Part shown: positions 59,868 to 64,000 of the stretch, piece after piece
Position numbering within the stretch: the stretch's first letter is position 1
How the letters are laid out: each line of letters begins with the position of its first letter
Assembly: GCF_003259185.1 (NCBI RefSeq)
Contig: NZ_QGMP01000002.1
Location: 248,001-312,000 of the forward strand
Reading direction: 5' to 3'
From: Isoalcanivorax indicus
GTDB lineage: Bacteria; Pseudomonadota; Gammaproteobacteria; Pseudomonadales; Alcanivoracaceae
Length of the DNA stretch: 64,000 bases
Notes under the pieces: model-generated
The model's input: only the letters and a program-made list of their open reading frames with translations
Databases searched by the model: none
What the model was told of the DNA's origin: nothing
Position numbers and translations under genes: made by a program

Positions 59868-60746
59868 TCAGTGGCTGGTGACGATCTGGTCCGGGTCGAA
59901 GCGCCAGGTCCGGATAATCTCCAGAATGTCCGCTTTTTCGCGCATCTCCCGGGTGAAGGGGGCGAAGGGCGCGGCCAGGCGCACACTCTGCACGGCGGCC
60001 TGATCAAGGAATCCATGGCCGGAAGATTGCAGGACTTCCACATCACGCACGCTACCGTCGGCATTGATGGCCACCATCAGACGCACATTGCCGAAGGTCT
60101 GCTGGCTCAGGGCCTGGCGCGGGAAGTTGCGCGTGCCAGCCTCTTCGACATCGCGGCGGAAGGCGTCGATGTACAGCGCTTCGAAATGCGCCTTGGTGGA
60201 CACCGAGGTCAGCCGGTGAATGCGCGGTCGTTTGGCGTAGGCCTGCCGCTGGTTGTCCAGCCGTGCCTGAAGGCTGGCGATTTCCTGGCTCAGGGCGTCC
60301 AGGGATTCCGTTTCAGCCTGGGGCAGGTTTTGTGGCGTTTCGGGTTGCTCGGGGGCGGCGTTCACCTGCCAGTCCGACAGCCCCTGGGTCGTGATGACCA
60401 GTTGCTGTGGCACCCGTTCGCTGCGCTCGATGACAGAGGGGGCCTGAAGCTGCACGCGCTCGATCTGCTGATCGGCGAAATCGGTCAACTCGGTGGTGGT
60501 CAACTCAGCCTTGTCAGACAGGTCGCCAGAGCCTTCCTGATTGGCCTGGGCAATGAAGTCGGCCTCTTCCGGGGCGGTATCGCTCTGATGGTGGGCCAGG
60601 GTGACGTCGAGGGTGCGGGTGCCCTCGCCCGGGCGCTCCGGGGCGAAGCCGACGCCGAAAATCACCGTGGCATGAATGGCCACGGCCAGGAACAGCGTGA
60701 AGCTGAGCCGGTCGGCGGAGGATACGGATGTGCTGGTCTGTGCCAC
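59868..60746 (-). CDS. TonB-family protein (TonB3-like)
   Basis: A 292-residue energy transducer with one N-terminal membrane helix (about residues 14-33), a Gln/Glu-rich periplasmic spacer rather than the usual Pro-Lys repeats, and a C-terminal TonB domain (about 205-285) with GNVRLMVAINADGSVRDVEVLQSSGHGFLD, seen in pieces, and FAPFTREMR. The place between gshB and algH equals that of P. aeruginosa tonB3 (PA0406), which is required for twitching motility and pilus assembly. pilGHIJ lie on the other side of gshB, supporting that role. No exbB or exbD is adjacent. Confidence 0.9.
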   Translation of the reverse strand: MAQTSTSVSSADRLSFTLFLAVAIHATVIFGVGFAPERPGEGTRTLDVTLAHHQSDTAPEEADFIAQANQEGSGDLSDKAELTTTELTDFADQQIERVQLQAPSVIERSERVPQQLVITTQGLSDWQVNAAPEQPETPQNLPQAETESLDALSQEIASLQARLDNQRQAYAKRPRIHRLTSVSTKAHFEALYIDAFRRDVEEAGTRNFPRQALSQQTFGNVRLMVAINADGSVRDVEVLQSSGHGFLDQAAVQSVRLAAPFAPFTREMREKADILEIIRTWRFDPDQIVTSH

Positions 60747-60840
60747 TAGTCAGATACCGGTAACGCGGGCGGAGCGTGTGCCGCAGTCTGCCGCGCCAGG
60801 GTTGCGGTGTCCATGCATCAGCGCCCGTTTTGCGGCCTGT

Positions 60841-61806
60841 TCATGCCTTGCTGCGCTGGGCGGCACGCAGATCCAGCAACACATCGAACAGATCGCCGGC
60901 AATGTTGATGCCGAAGTGCTTGTCCAGCTCGCGAATACAGGTCGGGCTGGTGACATTGATCTCGGTGAGGTAGTCGCCGATCACGTCCAGGCCGACGAAG
61001 TAGAGGCCCTTGCGCTTCAGGGTCGGGCCCACCTGCTCGCAGATCCAGCGGTCGCGGTCGGTCAGCTCGCGGCCTTCGCCGGTGCCCCCGGCCGCCAGAT
61101 TGCCGCGGAACTCGCCCTCACGGGGGATGCGGGCCAGGGCATAGGGAATCGGTTCGCCATTGATCATCAGGATGCGCTTGTCACCCTGGGTGATCTCCGG
61201 AATATAGCGCTGCACCATGATCGGCGTGCGGCCCTGCTGGGTCAGTACCTCGATCACGACGCTGATATTGGGGCTCTCGCGCTGCACCCGGAAGATGTTG
61301 CTGCCGCCCATGCCGTCGAGCGGCTTCATCACGGTGTCACCGTATTCCTGCACAAAGTCACGCAGCAGGTCGGCGCGGCTGGTCACCAGCGTGGGTACGC
61401 AGCACTGCGGGAACTCGGTGGCAAACAGCTTCTCGTTGCAGTCGCGCACGCTGCCGGGGCGGTTCACCACCAGCACGCCCTCGCGTTCGGCCTTCTCGAG
61501 CAGGTAGGTGGCGTAGATGTACTCGTTGTTGAAGGGTGGGTCCTGGCGCATCAGCACCATGTCCAGGTCAGCGAGGTCCAGGTTGCGCGGCTCGCCCAGC
61601 GTGAAGAAGCTCTCCAGAGCGTCGGTGACGGTGACCGGGCGGGCGATGCCCCAGGTGCGGCCATCGCGGACATACAGGTCCCCCGGCTCCATGTAGAGCA
61701 CGGTCCAGTCACGGCGCTGGGCCTCCAGCAGCATGGCGAAGGTGCTGTCTTTCCAGGGCTTGATCCGGGCAATAGGGTCCATTACGACCCCGATGGTCAC
61801 TGACAT
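60841..61806 (-). CDS. gshB: Glutathione synthetase
   Basis: GshB ligates glycine to gamma-glutamylcysteine with ATP. The 321-residue ATP-grasp protein shows VVMDPIARIKPWKDSTF at the start, LMRQDPPFNNEYIYATYLLE, VMKPLDGMGGSNIF (ATP-binding) and GLDVIGDYLTEINVTSPTC near the end. Length is standard. It heads a seven-gene minus-strand operon running through pyrC', with a predicted promoter carrying an inverted repeat. Confidence 0.97.
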   Translation of the reverse strand: MSVTIGVVMDPIARIKPWKDSTFAMLLEAQRRDWTVLYMEPGDLYVRDGRTWGIARPVTVTDALESFFTLGEPRNLDLADLDMVLMRQDPPFNNEYIYATYLLEKAEREGVLVVNRPGSVRDCNEKLFATEFPQCCVPTLVTSRADLLRDFVQEYGDTVMKPLDGMGGSNIFRVQRESPNISVVIEVLTQQGRTPIMVQRYIPEITQGDKRILMINGEPIPYALARIPREGEFRGNLAAGGTGEGRELTDRDRWICEQVGPTLKRKGLYFVGLDVIGDYLTEINVTSPTCIRELDKHFGINIAGDLFDVLLDLRAAQRSKA

Positions 61807-61889
61807 GCTGTCTTCCGAGGCTGGAGCGTCTCGCCGATGGTAGCAATGGGCGGCGCCGGATGGGAGCCTTTTCTCAACGCTACCAGGGT

Positions 61890-61919
61890 TTTATAGATTG
61901 AATGTGGAATCTATGTTAA
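61890..61919 (-). promoter_or_regulatory. Predicted gshB promoter with internal inverted repeat
   Basis: On the minus strand TTAACA (61919-61914, five of six) and TATAAA (61895-61890, five of six) have an 18-base spacer. ATAGATT (61893-61899) and AATCTAT (61908-61914) form a seven-base inverted repeat with eight bases between, lying across the spacer and touching both boxes, so a bound regulator would control gshB directly. Confidence 0.5.
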
Positions 61920-62031
61920 AAAACTCTGCCAGGGTGCACAGAACCGGGCGGTGCCGTCCGAATTGACAATAAAAGGCATATAAAACAAAAAGTTAGCCTC
62001 CAAAATTGGCTCACGGTTAAAGGCAGTTTCC

Positions 62032-62415
62032 ATGACTGACAATTTCCAGGATCTCAAGGTAATGGTGATCGACGACTCGAAGACGATCCGTCGCACCGCT
62101 GAAACCTTGTTGCAAAAGGCTGGCTGCACAGTCATCACGGCCACGGACGGTTTCGATGCGCTGGCCAAGATCGCCGACACCCGGCCCAACATCATCTTCG
62201 TGGATATCATGATGCCGCGCCTGGATGGCTATCAGACCTGCGCGCTGATCAAGAACAACAGCGCGTTCAAGAGCACGCCAGTCATCATGCTGTCGAGCAA
62301 GGATGGCCTGTTTGACAAGGCCAAGGGACGCATTGTGGGTTCAGACGAATACCTGACCAAGCCGTTCTCGAAGGAGGAGCTGCTTGGCGCCATACGCGCG
62401 CATATGGCTAACTAG
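62032..62415 (+). CDS. pilG: Pil-Chp response regulator PilG
   Basis: A 127-residue single-domain receiver (CheY-like) of the type IV pilus chemosensory system. The acidic pocket is MVIDDSKTIRRT, the phospho-acceptor Asp is in IIFVDIMMPRLDG, and the conserved Thr/Ser and Lys are in MLSSKDG and LTKPFS. In P. aeruginosa PilG promotes pilus extension and interacts with the PilB side and FimL/CyaB signalling. The 225-base gap upstream is AT-rich. pilH follows after 41 bases. Confidence 0.95.
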   Translation: MTDNFQDLKVMVIDDSKTIRRTAETLLQKAGCTVITATDGFDALAKIADTRPNIIFVDIMMPRLDGYQTCALIKNNSAFKSTPVIMLSSKDGLFDKAKGRIVGSDEYLTKPFSKEELLGAIRAHMAN

Positions 62416-62456
62416 GGCTCTCCGGGATCACCGGACAGCAGAAGCAAGAGGATATT

Positions 62457-62825
62457 ATGGCACGCATTCTGATCGTGGATGATTCTCCCACCGAGACCTA
62501 CAAGTTCCGGGAGATCCTCGAGAAACATGGGCACGAAGTGCTGGAGGCCGCCAATGGCGCCGACGGCGTGGCAGTGGCCCGCGCCGAACACCCGGACCTG
62601 GTGCTGATGGACGTGGTGATGCCGGGCCTGAACGGGTTCCAGGCGACTCGCCAACTGACCAAGGGTGCCGATACGGCGGAGATCCCGATTGTCATCGTGA
62701 CGACAAAAGATCAGGAAACCGACCGCGTCTGGGGCAAGCGCCAGGGGGCGCGTGACTACCTGACCAAGCCGGTGGACGAGGATGTGCTGATCCGCACGGT
62801 GGACAGACTGCTCGCGGGCGACTGA
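62457..62825 (+). CDS. pilH: Pil-Chp response regulator PilH
   Basis: A 122-residue receiver with ILIVDDSPTETYKF, phospho-acceptor Asp in LVLMDVVMPGLNG, IVTTKDQETDRVWGKRQGARDYLTKP (given in part) at the C-terminal half. PilH opposes PilG and acts as a phosphate sink or retraction-side regulator. The GKRQGARDYLTKPV end distinguishes it from PilG. Confidence 0.95.
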   Translation: MARILIVDDSPTETYKFREILEKHGHEVLEAANGADGVAVARAEHPDLVLMDVVMPGLNGFQATRQLTKGADTAEIPIVIVTTKDQETDRVWGKRQGARDYLTKPVDEDVLIRTVDRLLAGD

Positions 62826-62847
62826 AGATGGCGGGGAGCGATCGGGG

Positions 62848-63393
62848 ATGAGTGCAGCATCAGCAGCCTACATCAAGCTGGCGGAGTATTACGTCCGCTG
62901 CCGGGAGAAGGCTGCGGAGTTGCCGTCGAAAGAAGACCTGGTCAGCTACTGGAGTGGCATTGGCTTCATGCTGGATGGCGTGCGTTATGTAGCGCCTCTG
63001 GATGAGGTTTCCGAAATTCTCAAGGTGCCCCCCTACACCCGGGTTCCCGGTGTGCTGAGCTGGATGAAGGGGGTGGCCAATGTGCGCGGTCGCCTGATGA
63101 CGGTGATGGATCTGACCGGCTTCCTGAACAAGGCCACCACCTTGCAGGAACGACGCCGTCGCCTGCTGGTGATTGATGAAGGTGAGCTGTATACCGGCCT
63201 GGCGGTGGATGATGTGCTGGGCATGCAGCATTTTCCGGTGGACGGCTTCAGTGCCGGGACAGCGGAAGCGGATGAGGCGGTGGCGCCGTATATCCGGGGA
63301 AGTTATACGCGGGATGACGGCCATTGGGCTGTCTTCAGCCTGTTTCAGCTTGCGGATGATCCGCGTTTTCTGCAGGTAGCCCGCACAGGGTGA
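62848..63393 (+). CDS. pilI: CheW-like adaptor PilI
   Basis: A 181-residue CheW-type coupling protein that links the receptor PilJ to the kinase ChpA. The CheW domain spans about residues 35-175 with GIGFMLDGVRYVAPLDEVSEIL, VPGVLSWMKGVANVRGRLMTVMDL (shown in part) and a final WAVFSLFQLADDPRFLQVA. A helical N-terminal extension of about 35 residues precedes it. Located between pilH and pilJ in standard order. Confidence 0.94.
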   Translation: MSAASAAYIKLAEYYVRCREKAAELPSKEDLVSYWSGIGFMLDGVRYVAPLDEVSEILKVPPYTRVPGVLSWMKGVANVRGRLMTVMDLTGFLNKATTLQERRRRLLVIDEGELYTGLAVDDVLGMQHFPVDGFSAGTAEADEAVAPYIRGSYTRDDGHWAVFSLFQLADDPRFLQVARTG

Positions 63394-63469
63394 TCGGGGG
63401 ACCGGCGGGGGGATTCCGCGGGGGCCCACAACAACATACGAGCGAAAAGCCAGGCCGGGAGCCAGAGTT

Positions 63470-64000
63470 ATGAAGTTCAATTCGGGAGATCTGTTAGCCA
63501 AGCTGCGCGGCGGCGCGGGCGCAGGCCCGCTGAGCCTTGCCCTGATCATCGGGGCGGTGGTGGCCACGGTAGCGGCGGTGTTCACCTTCGCGCTGCTGGC
63601 GGTCCAGGCGGGTGTGGCCAAGGAGCAAGTAACCTACGCGTCCGACATGCGGGTTATCTCCCAGCAGATTGCCAAGAGCGCTCTGGAAGCCGCCGCCGGT
63701 AATGCTGAGGCCTTCGATCTGCTCGAGGCCGCGCGCGATGAATTCCAGGTGGCCTGGGATGAAGTGCGCGATGCCACCACGGCAGGGGCGGCGCTGCGCC
63801 AGCGGCTGGATGCCACCTGGCGGGATGTGCGTCGCAACGCGGAAGTGATCCTCCAGGGTGAGGACACCGTGCTCGACCTGCACGAAGTGGCCGATACCCT
63901 GGCACAGACCATCCCGGCACTGCAGGCAGAATACGAAGGTGTTGTGGAAATCATGGTCGGCTTCAACGCTGCCCCCGATCAGGTGGCGTTTGCCCAGCGC
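63470..64000 (+). CDS. pilJ: Pil-Chp methyl-accepting chemoreceptor PilJ (N-terminal part)
   Basis: The first 177 codons of PilJ, cut by the right edge. It begins MKFNSGDLLAKLRGG, has a membrane helix (about residues 20-45), and the PilJ periplasmic domain with DMRVISQQIAKSALEAAAGN, EVILQGEDTVLDLHEVADTL and PALQAEYEGVVEIM, matching the P. aeruginosa PilJ pattern by memory. The methyl-accepting domain lies beyond the window. GGGAG precedes the ATG at a distance of about ten bases. Confidence 0.93.
   Translation, partial: MKFNSGDLLAKLRGGAGAGPLSLALIIGAVVATVAAVFTFALLAVQAGVAKEQVTYASDMRVISQQIAKSALEAAAGNAEAFDLLEAARDEFQVAWDEVRDATTAGAALRQRLDATWRDVRRNAEVILQGEDTVLDLHEVADTLAQTIPALQAEYEGVVEIMVGFNAAPDQVAFAQR

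Noticed and set aside
61963-61984. TTGACA and TATAAA as a pilG promoter
   Set aside because: The boxes are perfect or near-perfect singly, but only 10 bases separate them, far too short for sigma-70; no second -10 lies at 16-18 bases.

Overview
The window is GC-rich, gene-dense gammaproteobacterial chromosome. I see no rRNA, tRNA, CRISPR array, insertion sequence or prophage. Gene content and order point to an Alcanivorax-like marine hydrocarbon degrader. The wax-ester synthase/DGAT at 5.0-6.4 kb closely resembles, from memory, AtfA1 of Alcanivorax borkumensis. The pilT/pilU-yggS-proC-yggT block and the gshB-tonB3-algH-ruvX-pyrR-pyrB-pyrC' / pilGHIJ block match the order known from Pseudomonas aeruginosa (around PA0392-PA0411). 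Species assignment is inference.

Layout. 0-2.5 kb: rapA (cut by the left edge), a HopJ-family gene and a small membrane protein, a GIY-YIG protein and a cold-shock gene. 2.8-7.2 kb: an nfeD-slipin membrane-proteolysis pair, then a convergent SDR-atfA storage-lipid operon. 7.4-16.6 kb: a 7TM hybrid kinase, an acyl-CoA dehydrogenase, a secreted Ntn hydrolase, a K+/H+ antiporter, and a LysR regulator divergent from a histidine-rich membrane oxygenase-like protein. 16.7-31.5 kb: the housekeeping core mnmG-rsmG-parA-parB, atpIBEFHAGDC and glmU-glmS. 31.6-37 kb: periplasmic DNA ligase LigE, mgtE with a structured leader, and a PAS-GGDEF-EAL protein. 37-45 kb: uvrD, an orphan TRAP binding lipoprotein, yggT-proC-yggS, and pilT-pilU. 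45.0-46.0 kb: a visibly AT-richer pair of genes I do not recognise. 46-55 kb: pirin and glutathionyl-hydroquinone reductase under a divergent LysR, DUF1653, a DUF4136 lipoprotein, a large GAF/PAS kinase and a calcineurin-like phosphoesterase lipoprotein. 55-64 kb: nitronate monooxygenase, the seven-gene gshB-to-pyrC' operon, and pilG-pilH-pilI-pilJ (cut by the right edge).

How the genes work together. Two type IV pilus blocks (retraction ATPases PilT/PilU and the Pil-Chp chemosensory genes) flank the TonB3 gene known to affect twitching. The lipid genes (SDR, AtfA, acyl-CoA dehydrogenase) suit an organism that stores and burns alkane-derived acyl chains. The atp operon has a clear sigma-70-like promoter and a strong intrinsic terminator before glmU.

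The most notable unexplained signals are the AT-rich two-gene insert after pilU, a perfect 14-bp palindrome at the predicted transcription start of the GAF/PAS kinase, a hairpin that would mask the mgtE ribosome-binding site, and an inverted repeat inside the predicted gshB promoter. No gene-free stretch longer than about 300 bases exists here.
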